From NCBI RefSeq assembly GCF_017161405.1, contig NZ_CP071051.1, forward strand, positions 682,001-746,000: 64,000 nucleotides of DNA, given 5' to 3'. Origin of the DNA: Leucobacter sp. CX169. Its GTDB lineage: Bacteria > Actinomycetota > Actinomycetes > Actinomycetales > Microbacteriaceae. Both the position numbers and the translations under genes were made by a program. Every line of letters begins with the position of its first letter. The first letter of the stretch is position 1. The notes below the pieces were generated by a model, which saw only the letters and a list, made by a program, of their open reading frames with translations, was not told the origin of the DNA and made no database searches. Positions 28,354 to 36,692 of this stretch are shown here, piece after piece.

Positions 28354-29181
28354 CTACGTGCGGGACGCGCGCGGCTTCCCCTGCGCCACAGCACGCAAGA
28401 GTCGATCCTGGACCTCGGGCCAGTGGTGCATCAGCTGGACATAGCTGACGCGCACGATGGTGTAACCATGCAGCGAGAGGATCGCGTTGTGTTCGATATC
28501 GCTGCTTCGCTGCGCGCCGACGTGATGGCCCCCGTCGACCTGAAACACAATGAAGTCCTCGATGAGTAGGTCGACAGTGTGGCCCAGGATCCAGACCTGA
28601 GGCACGATTCGAAGGCCGAACCGTCCGAGCCGCAGTCGGACATAGGTCTCGAGCCCCGAATCTGCCCAGGGAATGGCGTCTTCGAGCACACGCAGCGCGG
28701 TGCCGTCGAAGCCCAGGCGTGCGAGCATTGGCCGATCGACTAGCCGCTTGTTGATTGCCGAGTCCCAGACGGCGACCGCTTCCTCATGAGGGAAACAGTG
28801 GGCGACGGTGTTGAGGACGTTCTCAACGGGATCGCTTAGGCCCCAGGGCTCGCGCGGGACAATCGGCTTTCCCCAGTGCAGCGTCGCGTCCTTCGGCCTG
28901 ATGAGCGAGCCAGATCGGGGTACGACGTAGTGCTGCGGATCGCGCTCTCGAGTCCAGAGTCCCAGCCGCCGGGCCTGGGTTGCGCAGCCGAGCAGCACGC
29001 CGTGCTTCGCAGCGAAGACGAGCTCGGGTGCCGCGTTGGGCACGGCTATCCATCCTTTGCGCGGCTGGACGATGAGTCCGGAGGCAAGGGCCTGGTTGAG
29101 TCGATGTCGGCTCAGGCCAAGCTCGAGGAGCGCGGTGGTGCGGAGGATCCCGTGGTGTGAGTTCAGCACTTGAAGCAACAT
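28354..29181 (-). CDS. AbiEi-like HTH protein with DUF559/Vsr-type nuclease domain
   Basis: The 275-residue protein begins with a winged-helix-like N-terminus (NSHHGILRTTALLELGLSRHRL, then GWIAVPNAAPEL) resembling the transcriptional AbiEi antitoxin domain. It ends with a restriction-endonuclease-like DUF559 domain: SGLETYVRLRLGRFGL, HTVDLLIEDFIVFQVDGGHHVG. The Glu, Asp and Gln/Asp positions match the E...D...(E/Q)xD/K pattern of Vsr-like folds. Many Microbacteriaceae carry paralogues of this type with unknown function. A CAGACT hexamer 6 nt before ATG 29181 may support a leaderless start. No methylase or AbiEii partner is nearby. Confidence 0.7.
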   Translation of the reverse strand: MLLQVLNSHHGILRTTALLELGLSRHRLNQALASGLIVQPRKGWIAVPNAAPELVFAAKHGVLLGCATQARRLGLWTRERDPQHYVVPRSGSLIRPKDATLHWGKPIVPREPWGLSDPVENVLNTVAHCFPHEEAVAVWDSAINKRLVDRPMLARLGFDGTALRVLEDAIPWADSGLETYVRLRLGRFGLRIVPQVWILGHTVDLLIEDFIVFQVDGGHHVGAQRSSDIEHNAILSLHGYTIVRVSYVQLMHHWPEVQDRLLRAVAQGKPRASRT

Positions 29182-29326
29182 GTGGGAAGTCTGGGCGCGG
29201 AGCGGCCGCTGCGGGGAGAGCCTGGCGAAACTCCGGATAACTCCGGGTTCGGGCTACCTGTGAGGGGCAAGCTGCCGGGGATCTGGCGCGCACTTGCCTG
29301 CGCGATCCGAGTTGTCGGAGCGCGGA

Positions 29327-29342
29327 CGCCAGGATCCTGGCG
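29327..29342. repeat. Perfect 16-bp palindrome CGCCAGGATCCTGGCG
   Basis: All 16 positions are self-complementary. It lies in the 237-bp gap between coaA (ends 29419, minus) and the nuclease-domain gene (starts 29181, minus), about 145 bp upstream of that start. The core belongs to the GGATCC-centred word that recurs across the window. It might be an operator or part of the genome-wide motif. Confidence 0.7.
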
Positions 29343-29418
29343 CCGTGATGTGCGAAAGCTCCGTAAAGTGCGACGGGACCCGAAGGTGCGTACGCCGAGG
29401 AAGGCGGGCTGGGGCGGA

Positions 29419-30387
29419 CTACTGCTTGCGGAGCAGCACCTTCTGCACGCGGTGGTTCGCCTCCTTGCGCAGCACGAGCGATGCCCGTGCCCGCGTCGGG
29501 CGAATGTTCTCGATCAGGTTTGGCTCGTTGATGTTGTGCCAGAACTCGCTCGCGAGCGCCCGCGCCTCGTCCTCCTTGAGCCCCGCGAAGCGCCGGAAGT
29601 GCGAGTCGGGGTTCGTGAAGGCCGCCTTCTGGAGTCGCAAGAAGCGATCCTGGAACCAGCGCTCGATGTCGGAGGTGCGTGCGTCGACGTAGATCGAGAA
29701 GTCGAAGAGGTCGCTGACCGCGAGCGGGTGGGCCATCGAGGCGGGTTGGAGAACGTTCAGACCCTCGACGATGAGGATGTCGGGGGCGTTCACGGTGGTG
29801 AATTCGCCCGGCACGATGTCATACACGAGGTGGTTGTAATGGGGCACCTTCGCGCCCGGTAGTCCGTTCTTCACCTGCGAGACGAAGCGCAGCAGCGCGC
29901 GCCGGTCGTAGGACTCGGGGAATCCCTTGCGGTGCGCGATTCCGCGCCGCTCGAGCTCCGCGTTTGGCAGCAGGAAGCCGTCGGTCGTCACGAGGTCGAC
30001 GCGCGGGGTCTCCGGCCAGCGGGCGAGCAGATCGCGCAGGATCCTGGCGACGGTCGACTTGCCCACGGCGACCGACCCGGCAATCCCGATCACAAACGGC
30101 GAGGGGTTCTCGTCGGGATGGTGCAGGAAGCGGCGGACCCGGGAGTGCGCCTCGCGAGCTCCGATGGCGTACTGGTTGATCAGGCGACTGATCGGACGGT
30201 ACACCTCGCTGACCTCGGCGAGGTCGAGTGGTTCGCCGAGGCCGCGGAACGACTCGACCTCGGCCTCCCGGAGAGGCATCGGGGTCTCGCCTGCCAGTCG
30301 CGCCCATTCGTCGCGGTCGATCTCGGTGAACGGGGAGATCACGTCGGGGCGAAGAATTGCGCGTGTGTCGGTGGGGTACTCAGCCAT
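29419..30387 (-). CDS. coaA: Type I pantothenate kinase
   Basis: The 322-residue kinase phosphorylates pantothenate, the first step of coenzyme A synthesis. The P-loop GSVAVGKS is at residues 104-111. [29 protein letters not shown] and [16 protein letters not shown] are PanK-I signatures, and [10 protein letters not shown] lies in the C-terminal half. The start is ATG 30387, divergent from glmS; both starts share a 32-bp intergenic region. The glmM-coaA-glmS order is typical of the family, apart from the insertion upstream. Confidence 0.96.
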   Translation of the reverse strand: MAEYPTDTRAILRPDVISPFTEIDRDEWARLAGETPMPLREAEVESFRGLGEPLDLAEVSEVYRPISRLINQYAIGAREAHSRVRRFLHHPDENPSPFVIGIAGSVAVGKSTVARILRDLLARWPETPRVDLVTTDGFLLPNAELERRGIAHRKGFPESYDRRALLRFVSQVKNGLPGAKVPHYNHLVYDIVPGEFTTVNAPDILIVEGLNVLQPASMAHPLAVSDLFDFSIYVDARTSDIERWFQDRFLRLQKAAFTNPDSHFRRFAGLKEDEARALASEFWHNINEPNLIENIRPTRARASLVLRKEANHRVQKVLLRKQ

Positions 30388-30406
30388 GGTCCACTCATCG
30401 TGCCAC

Positions 30407-30412
30407 TAAACT
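30407..30412 (+). promoter_or_regulatory. -10 hexamer TAAACT for glmS
   Basis: TAAACT ends 7 nt before ATG 30420, placing the transcription start at the start codon. No Shine-Dalgarno precedes glmS. A leaderless glmS mRNA is predicted; no -35 box is evident. Confidence 0.5.
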
Positions 30413-30419
30413 TGGCTGC

Positions 30420-32270
30420 ATGTGTGGAATCGTTGGATACACCGGGCCGAACCAGACGCTCGACGTGCTGATGGGCGGCCTCGGCCGCCTCGAATACCGG
30501 GGGTACGACTCGGCGGGTGTCGCGGTCGTTGATGAGACGGGCGAGCTCGTGGTGCGCAAGCGCTCGGGCAAGCTGGTGCGGCTGCGCGAGTCGCTGGCCG
30601 AGGAGCCGATCGTTGCCGGGAACACCGGGATCGGGCACACGCGTTGGGCGACGCACGGCGGACCCACCGATCTGAACGCTCACCCGCACCTGGGTGATGC
30701 GGGCAAGCTCGCGCTGATTCACAACGGTATCGTCGAGAACTTTGCGCAGCTTCGCGCCGAGCTCGAGGCCGATGGCTACCAACTTGCCAGCGAGACCGAC
30801 ACCGAGGTCGTTGCGGTGTTGCTCGGCCGCGAGGTCGCGCGCGTCGGATCTCTGGAACCTGCCTTCCGCGCGATCGTGCGCCGACTCGAGGGCACATTCA
30901 CTCTCCTCGCGATGCATCGCGACGAGCCGGGCACCGTGGTCGGCGCACGCCACCACTCGCCCCTCGTGGTGGGACTGGGCGAGGGCGAGAACTTTATGGG
31001 CTCAGATGTCGCTGCGTTCGTCGAGTTCACGCGCCGCGCAGTCGCGATCGGTGAGGATCGTATCGCGGTGATCACCCCCGAGGGCGTGCGCGTCACTGAC
31101 TTCGAGGGGACTCCCGAGGAGTTCGAGGAATACGAAGTTGCCTGGGACGCCGGGGCGGCCGACAAGGGCGGCTGGCCGTCGTTCATGGCCAAGGAAATCA
31201 CCGAGCAGCCGGATGCCGTCGGGAACACGACCCGCGGTCGGATCACCGATGGACACGTCGTCCTTGACGAGCTCGCGGGTCTCGGCGACGAGGTGCTGCG
31301 TGACATTGATCGCATCATCATCATCGCCTGCGGCACGGCCTCGTACGCCGGGGTCGTCGGTAAGTACGCAATCGAGCAGTGGGCGCGCGTGCCGGTCGAG
31401 GTCGAACTGAGCCACGAGTTCCGCTACCGCAACCCCATCCTGACCCCCCGCACCCTGCTGGTCTCGGTGAGCCAGTCGGGCGAAACCATGGACACCCTGA
31501 TGGCGGTGAAGTACGCCGTCGCGCAGGGCGTACGCACGCTCTCGATCTGCAACACGCAGAGCGCCACCATCCCGCGCGAGTCGGATGCGGCGCTGTACAC
31601 GCACGCCGGCCCCGAGGTCGCGGTCGCCTCGACCAAGGCGTTCGTCGCCCAGATCACCGCCCTCTACCTGTTCGGGCTGCACCTCGGCCGCGTGCGCGGC
31701 TCGCTGGACAGCGCCGACGAGGCCGCGGCCGTGGCGCAGTTCGAGCGTCTGCCCGAGGCGATGGCCGAGGCCGTCGCAACGCACGAGCAGATCACGCAGC
31801 TCGCGCACTGGATGGCGGACACGCGTTCGGTGCTCTTCCTGGGGCGCCACGTCGGGTTCCCCGTGGCGCTCGAGGGCGCGCTGAAGCTCAAGGAGATCGC
31901 CTACATCCACGCCGAGGGCTTTGCAGCCGGTGAGCTGAAGCACGGGCCGATCGCGCTGATCGATCACGGGCAGCCGGTGTTCGTGCTTGTGCCGAGCCCG
32001 CGCACCGCGCCGCTCATGCACTCCAAGGTGGTCTCGAACATTCAGGAAATCCGCGCGCGCGGCGCCCGCGTGATCGCGATCGCGGAGAAGGGCGACACCT
32101 CGGTGCTGCCCTACGCCGACGACGTGATCCGCCTGCCCCTCGTTGACGAGTACTTCGAGCCGCTCACCCAGGTCGTGCCGCTGCAGTGGTTCGCCCTCGA
32201 GCTCGCGAGCGCGAAGGGCCTGGACGTGGACCAGCCGCGCAACCTGGCAAAGTCGGTCACGGTCGAGTAG
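30420..32270 (+). CDS. glmS: Glutamine--fructose-6-phosphate aminotransferase (isomerising)
   Basis: The mature N-terminal nucleophile is Cys2 (MCGIVGYTG), defining ATG 30420 as the start; 616 residues. The glutaminase domain (GHTRWATHGGPTDLNAHPH) supplies ammonia, and two SIS domains (SVSQSGETMDTL, then SHGAEG-type AEGFAAGELKHGPIALI) convert Fru-6-P to GlcN-6-P. The C-terminus PRNLAKSVTVE is the conserved tail. No glmS ribozyme-like leader is present, since the gene seems leaderless. It feeds GlmM and peptidoglycan synthesis. Confidence 0.97.
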   Translation: MCGIVGYTGPNQTLDVLMGGLGRLEYRGYDSAGVAVVDETGELVVRKRSGKLVRLRESLAEEPIVAGNTGIGHTRWATHGGPTDLNAHPHLGDAGKLALIHNGIVENFAQLRAELEADGYQLASETDTEVVAVLLGREVARVGSLEPAFRAIVRRLEGTFTLLAMHRDEPGTVVGARHHSPLVVGLGEGENFMGSDVAAFVEFTRRAVAIGEDRIAVITPEGVRVTDFEGTPEEFEEYEVAWDAGAADKGGWPSFMAKEITEQPDAVGNTTRGRITDGHVVLDELAGLGDEVLRDIDRIIIIACGTASYAGVVGKYAIEQWARVPVEVELSHEFRYRNPILTPRTLLVSVSQSGETMDTLMAVKYAVAQGVRTLSICNTQSATIPRESDAALYTHAGPEVAVASTKAFVAQITALYLFGLHLGRVRGSLDSADEAAAVAQFERLPEAMAEAVATHEQITQLAHWMADTRSVLFLGRHVGFPVALEGALKLKEIAYIHAEGFAAGELKHGPIALIDHGQPVFVLVPSPRTAPLMHSKVVSNIQEIRARGARVIAIAEKGDTSVLPYADDVIRLPLVDEYFEPLTQVVPLQWFALELASAKGLDVDQPRNLAKSVTVE

Positions 32271-32296
32271 TCGGACACGGGCTGAGGGCGGCAGAG

Positions 32297-32701
32297 GTGA
32301 TCTGCGGAGTCGGGGTTGACCTGGTCGACGTGGTGCGTTTCGCGCGCCAGCTCGAGCGCACCCCGGCGCTCCGCGATCGCCTCTTCACCCCGGCCGAGCG
32401 CGGCCTCAGCGATCGGTCGCTCGCGGCACGGTTCGCCGGCAAGGAAGCCCTCATTAAGGCCCTCGGCGGGTCGGGGGAACTGGGTTGGCACGATCTCGAG
32501 ATCGTGCGCGGTGAGAACCGCGCTCCGAGTTTTACCCGCACGGCCGAGCTGGCACGAGTGTTGACCGCCCACGGCGCTGGGCAACCGTGGTTGTCCATCG
32601 CGCACGACGGCAATCACGCCATCGCGACGGTCGTGCTGGAAACTGCGCCGGCGTCGCCCGGGGCATCGACCGTCGAAGCAGCGAACAGGGGAGAGCAATG
32701 A
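32297..32701 (+). CDS. acpS: Holo-[acyl-carrier-protein] synthase
   Basis: GTG 32297 gives MICGVGVDLVDVVRF, 134 residues, the family length. Asp8 and Glu50 (in RFAGKEALIKAL) are the Mg-binding residues. The enzyme moves 4'-phosphopantetheine from CoA to ACP, linking it functionally to coaA nearby. Its TGA overlaps the ATG of alr (ATGA). In many actinobacteria nnr (NAD(P)HX repair) lies between acpS and alr; here it is absent. Confidence 0.94.
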   Translation: MICGVGVDLVDVVRFARQLERTPALRDRLFTPAERGLSDRSLAARFAGKEALIKALGGSGELGWHDLEIVRGENRAPSFTRTAELARVLTAHGAGQPWLSIAHDGNHAIATVVLETAPASPGASTVEAANRGEQ

Positions 32702-33837
32702 GGACAGGCTGCATGCGCGCCGCGGAGATCTCGCTGCCGGCGATTCGACACAACGTGCGGACCATCCGCGAACGCGCGAACGGCGCGGCCCTGATAGCGG
32801 TCGTGAAGGCGAATGGCTACGGACACGGCGCCGCTGCCGCCGCGCAGGCGGCGGTGGACGCGGGGGCGGCCATCATTGGCGTCGCCGATCTCGAAGAGGC
32901 GCTCGCTCTGCGCGAAGCCGGCATTGAGGCCCCGGTGCTCTGCTGGCTCCACGGACCCGCAGTGAACTTCGCGGCCGGAGTCGCGGCCGACATCGAGATT
33001 GGCATTAACAGTCTCGCCCAGCTCGAGTCGCTCGCGAGCGCCGCCGAACAGGTGGGCGTCACCGCGAGTATTCACCTCAAGGTCGATACGGGGCTGAGTC
33101 GTAATGGCGCAGCGCCCGATGAGTGGGCGGCGCTCTTCGCCCGTATGGCTGAGCTGAGCGCTGCCGGGCGGATCCGGGTGCGCGGGCTCTTCAGCCATCT
33201 CGCGAACGCGGGTGAGGAGAGCGACCTCGCCCAGGCCGAGCAGTTCGATCGTGCCATCGCCGCGCTGGCCGAGCGCGGCGTGCGACCCGAGTACCTGCAT
33301 CTCTCCGCCTCCGCGGCCACCTTCTCTCGGCCTCAGCTTCGCTACACCGCGGTGCGCGTCGGGATGGCGATCTACGGGCTCAGCCCCTTTGCCGGGACGA
33401 GCTCGGCCGAGCTCGGCCTGGTCCCCGCGATGACGCTCACATCACAGCTGGTGGCGCTGCGCCGCGTATCCGCAGGGACAGGGGTTTCGTACGGCTACAA
33501 CCATGTGTGCGAGACCGACACGACGCTCGGCCTCGTCCCGATTGGCTACGCGGACGGCATGCCCCGCGCGCTGAACGGCGCCGGGGCAAGCGTCACGGTG
33601 CACGGGGTGCGCTGCCCCATTGTCGGGCGCATCGGGATGGATCAGTTCATCGTCGACCTCGGCGCCGTCGCCGACCGGGCCGCGATCGGCGACGCGGTCG
33701 TGCTGTTTGGTGACCCCGAGAGCGGGGCCCCGGCGATCGAGGAATGGGCTGAGCTCATGCGGACGATCAACTACGAGATCGTTGTCGGCATCGGCGCGCG
33801 CGTCGTGCGGATCCCTGTCGAGGAGGAGCTCGCGTGA
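32698..33837 (+). CDS. alr: Alanine racemase
   Basis: This PLP enzyme makes D-Ala for peptidoglycan. PLP-Lys37 lies in AVVKANGYGHG, and the second catalytic Tyr is in GVSYGYNHV. HLKVDTGLSRNG, FSHLANAGEES, VRVGMAIYGLSPF and GRIGMDQFIVDLG are further signatures. ATG 32698 overlaps acpS and gives 379 residues; MRAAEIS (ATG 32713) is an alternative. It is followed by tsaE with a 4-bp overlap. Confidence 0.96.
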   Translation: MRTGCMRAAEISLPAIRHNVRTIRERANGAALIAVVKANGYGHGAAAAAQAAVDAGAAIIGVADLEEALALREAGIEAPVLCWLHGPAVNFAAGVAADIEIGINSLAQLESLASAAEQVGVTASIHLKVDTGLSRNGAAPDEWAALFARMAELSAAGRIRVRGLFSHLANAGEESDLAQAEQFDRAIAALAERGVRPEYLHLSASAATFSRPQLRYTAVRVGMAIYGLSPFAGTSSAELGLVPAMTLTSQLVALRRVSAGTGVSYGYNHVCETDTTLGLVPIGYADGMPRALNGAGASVTVHGVRCPIVGRIGMDQFIVDLGAVADRAAIGDAVVLFGDPESGAPAIEEWAELMRTINYEIVVGIGARVVRIPVEEELA

Positions 33838-34367
33838 GCGTCGAACACTTCGTGAACGTCGTTGAAGCGAACGACCCCGACGAGATGCATCGCATCGGTG
33901 AGCGCCTCGGCGCCCAGCTGCAGGCGGGCGACCTCGTCGTACTGACCGGCCCCCTGGGCGCCGGCAAGACCACGCTCACCCGCGGAATCGGCGAGGGTCT
34001 CGGCGTGCGCGGCCCCGTCACGAGCCCGACCTTTGTGCTCGCCCGTACCCATCCGTCGCTGGTCGGGGGCGCGCCGCTCGTACACGTCGACGCGTACCGG
34101 CTCGCGAACGCGCTCGAACTCGACGACCTCGACATTGATTTTGCCGGTTCGGTGGTCGTGGCCGAGTGGGGTGCGGGGCTCCTCGAAGACCGCGACTCTT
34201 GGCTCGAGCTCGTGATCGAGCGGCCCTTGGGCGGGGCTGCCGACCGCGGGGGAGTTGAAGGAGCAGTCGACGCGGACGAGGACGACACTGACGAGGCGCC
34301 GGTGGAGCCACGCATCATTCGGATTGAAGGACACGGCCCGCGCTGGGCAGACGGGGTTGCACTGTGA
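33834..34367 (+). CDS. tsaE: tRNA t6A biosynthesis ATPase TsaE
   Basis: The P-loop GPLGAGKTTL is at residues 39-48, followed by SPTFVLARTH and VHVDAYRL, then VVVAEWGAGLL: the TsaE/YjeE pattern. TsaE energises the TsaB-TsaD complex that makes N6-threonylcarbamoyladenosine at A37 of ANN-decoding tRNAs. An acidic insert (EGAVDADEDDTDEAPVEP) lies before the final strand and lengthens the protein to 177 residues. The start overlaps alr and the stop overlaps tsaB (GTGA). Confidence 0.94.
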   Translation: MSVEHFVNVVEANDPDEMHRIGERLGAQLQAGDLVVLTGPLGAGKTTLTRGIGEGLGVRGPVTSPTFVLARTHPSLVGGAPLVHVDAYRLANALELDDLDIDFAGSVVVAEWGAGLLEDRDSWLELVIERPLGGAADRGGVEGAVDADEDDTDEAPVEPRIIRIEGHGPRWADGVAL

Positions 34368-35125
34368 CCGAACACGCGCCCTCCGCGGCGGCACACCCAC
34401 AGGCTGAAGGCTCGGCGGAGGGGCTCACCGTGCCCCTCGCCTTGCGCGACGAACTGCGACTCGACTCGCCCCGCTCGCGCGAGGTGGCGGCTCCAGAGCT
34501 CGCCGGCCGCACCCTGCTGGCAATTGATACCGCGCTCGGCACGAGCGTGGCGCTCGGCAAGGACGGGATCATCTACGAGGCGTCGAGCGATGACCCGATG
34601 CGCCACGCCGAGGCGATCGGCGGCCTGCTCGCGCAGGTGCTCGAGCGCGCGGGCTGCGACCCCGCGACGATCGACGGTGTCGTCGCCGGGGTAGGCCCCG
34701 GGCCGTTCACCGGACTGCGAGTGGGCATCGCGGCGGCGCACGCCTTCGCCCGTGGCCGCGAGCTACCGCTGCTCCCGCTGCAGGGGCACGAGGCGGTTGC
34801 CCTCGCGATGCTCGAGTGGGGCGCGGCGCCGAGCGAACTCCGCGTCGTGCAGGACGCGCGACGCCGGGAGCTCTTTGTGACCGAGTACGGCGGACTTGAT
34901 TGGGCGGGCCTCCCCGTGCGCGCGGCCGGCCCCCTGCTTGAGGAGCGCGTGGCACACCTGCCTCGTCCGGGCGATGTCTGGCCCGCGCGGATCCCGGCCG
35001 CCCGGCTCGTGCAACTCGCGGCCCGTCGCCTGGCCGCGGGACGCGAGTTCGAAGCGGATCGCGCGGTCTACCTGCGCGTGCCCGACGTCCGCGCCCCGAG
35101 CGCCCCGAAGCGGGTCGTGCCGTGA
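34364..35125 (+). CDS. tsaB: tRNA t6A biosynthesis protein TsaB
   Basis: The Hsp70-like ASKHA fold starts at about residue 48 (RTLLAIDTALGTSVALGKDG), with GVGPGPFTGLRVGIAAAHAFA as the family hallmark. Total is 253 residues. The first ~45 residues (Ala/His/Glu rich) are an N-terminal extension not found in most TsaB, and an internal start is possible, though no good ribosome binding site was spotted. TsaB dimerises with TsaD. The gene overlaps both tsaE and rimI by 4 bp. Confidence 0.93.
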   Translation: MTEHAPSAAAHPQAEGSAEGLTVPLALRDELRLDSPRSREVAAPELAGRTLLAIDTALGTSVALGKDGIIYEASSDDPMRHAEAIGGLLAQVLERAGCDPATIDGVVAGVGPGPFTGLRVGIAAAHAFARGRELPLLPLQGHEAVALAMLEWGAAPSELRVVQDARRRELFVTEYGGLDWAGLPVRAAGPLLEERVAHLPRPGDVWPARIPAARLVQLAARRLAAGREFEADRAVYLRVPDVRAPSAPKRVVP

Positions 35126-35637
35126 GCGGGCGTGCGGGGGACGAGCTGATCCTGCGGGACGTCACGCTCGCCGACCTCGACGTCCTGGCCGCGATGGAGG
35201 CCGAGCTCTTCGCGGGCGAGGCCTGGAGCCGCGACCTCGTGCGCGACGAGATCACCGGTAAGCACCGCCGATACCTCGCCCTCGAAGACGCCGCGACGGG
35301 CCAGATTGCCGGGTACGCCGGGCTGCTCGCCGTCGGCACCGAGGGCGACGTGCAGACAATCGCCGTCGCACCGGAGTACCAAGGGCAGGGGGCCGGCCGT
35401 CGGCTCATGCTCGAACTGCTCGCGGCCGCGCGCGAATGTGGCGTCCGCGAGCTCTTTCTCGAGGTCCGTGCCGACAATCCGGTGGCGCGCACGCTCTACA
35501 CCTCGCTGGGATTTGCCGAGATCGGGCTGCGCCCCGGCTACTATCAGCCGGGCGCGATCGATGCGGTGGTGATGCGGCTGAGCCCGTTGCCGCCGACGCA
35601 GAACACCGACACGCACACCGAAGGAGAGGGACGCTGA
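35122..35637 (+). CDS. rimI: Ribosomal-protein-alanine N-acetyltransferase-like GNAT
   Basis: The 171-residue GNAT protein contains [40 protein letters not shown] (acetyl-CoA binding loop Q/RxxGxG/A) and [30 protein letters not shown], all typical of RimI. RimI acetylates S18 in enterics; substrates in Actinobacteria may be broader. It lies between tsaB and tsaD, a widespread arrangement. The final ~15 residues are Thr/Glu-rich and unconserved. Confidence 0.92.
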   Translation: MSGRAGDELILRDVTLADLDVLAAMEAELFAGEAWSRDLVRDEITGKHRRYLALEDAATGQIAGYAGLLAVGTEGDVQTIAVAPEYQGQGAGRRLMLELLAAARECGVRELFLEVRADNPVARTLYTSLGFAEIGLRPGYYQPGAIDAVVMRLSPLPPTQNTDTHTEGEGR

Positions 35638-36692
35638 TGGGCCACGAGCCACTCGTACTCGGCATCGAGACGAGCTGCGACGAGACCGGAATCGGGATCG
35701 TACGTGGACGCACGCTGTTGTCCAACGCGATCGCCTCGTCGATGGACGAGCACGCCCGCTATGGCGGCGTGGTGCCAGAGGTTGCGGCCAGGGCCCATCT
35801 CGAGGCGATGGGCCCGACCATCGACCAGGCCGTCGCCGAGGCAGGCATCAAGCTCGACGACCTCGACGCGATCGCGGTGACCTGCGGTCCCGGCCTCGCC
35901 GGCGCGCTCATGGTCGGTGTCGCCGCGGCGAAGGCGCTCTCGCTCTCGCTCGGCAAGCCACTCTATGCCGTGAACCACCTCGTCGGGCATGTCGGTGCGG
36001 ATCTGCTCGACGACTCGGCCGGTGAGCTCGAGCTGCCAACGGTCGCCCTGTTGGTGTCAGGCGGGCACACCTCGCTCCTGCTCGTGCGCGACCTCGTTGG
36101 GGACGTCGAGCTGCTCGGCGAGACGATTGACGACGCCGCAGGCGAGGCGTTTGACAAGGTCGCCCGCGTGCTCGGCCTGCCCTACCCGGGCGGGCCGGAG
36201 ATCGACCGTGCGGCCGCCACCGGAAACCCCACCGCGATCCGCTTCCCGCGCGGCCTTAGCCTGCCCAAAGATATGGCGAAGCACCGCTACGACTTCTCGT
36301 TTTCAGGCGTCAAGACCGCCGTCGCCCGTTGGGTGGAGAAGGCGCGCGATGCCGGGACCGAGGTGTCCGTGCCCGACGTCGCGGCGAGCTTCCGTGAGGC
36401 CGTCGTCGACATCCTCACGGCGAAGGCCATCGCGGCCTGCCTCGACAACGGGGTGCCGCGCCTGCTGCTCGGCGGCGGCGTGGTGGCCAATGCGCGACTG
36501 CGCGAGGTCGCTCAGGAACGGGCCGACGCCGCGGGCGTCACGCTGCGCGTGCCGCCGCTCTCGCTGTGCACGGATAACGGCGCGATGATCGCGTCGCTCG
36601 GCGCCCAGCTCGTCATCGCGGGCCACGCCCCGTCGAGCCTGGACTTCGGCGCCGACTCGTCGCTACCGGTCACCGAGATCCAGGTGCGCTAG
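35637..36692 (+). CDS. tsaD: tRNA N6-adenosine threonylcarbamoyltransferase TsaD
   Basis: ATG 35637 (in TGATG with rimI) gives [20 protein letters not shown] and 351 residues. The metal-binding HxxxH is in [24 protein letters not shown] is a family signature, and VSGGHTSLL and [12 protein letters not shown] form the nucleotide site. TsaD carries out threonylcarbamoyl transfer to tRNA A37 with TsaB and TsaE, all encoded here. Its end overlaps the end of the opposite-strand methyltransferase by 23 bp. Confidence 0.97.
   Translation: MGHEPLVLGIETSCDETGIGIVRGRTLLSNAIASSMDEHARYGGVVPEVAARAHLEAMGPTIDQAVAEAGIKLDDLDAIAVTCGPGLAGALMVGVAAAKALSLSLGKPLYAVNHLVGHVGADLLDDSAGELELPTVALLVSGGHTSLLLVRDLVGDVELLGETIDDAAGEAFDKVARVLGLPYPGGPEIDRAAATGNPTAIRFPRGLSLPKDMAKHRYDFSFSGVKTAVARWVEKARDAGTEVSVPDVAASFREAVVDILTAKAIAACLDNGVPRLLLGGGVVANARLREVAQERADAAGVTLRVPPLSLCTDNGAMIASLGAQLVIAGHAPSSLDFGADSSLPVTEIQVR

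Noticed and set aside
30388-30419. glmS ribozyme upstream of glmS
   Set aside because: The gene appears to lack a 5' leader and only 32 bp separate it from coaA, far too short for the ribozyme.
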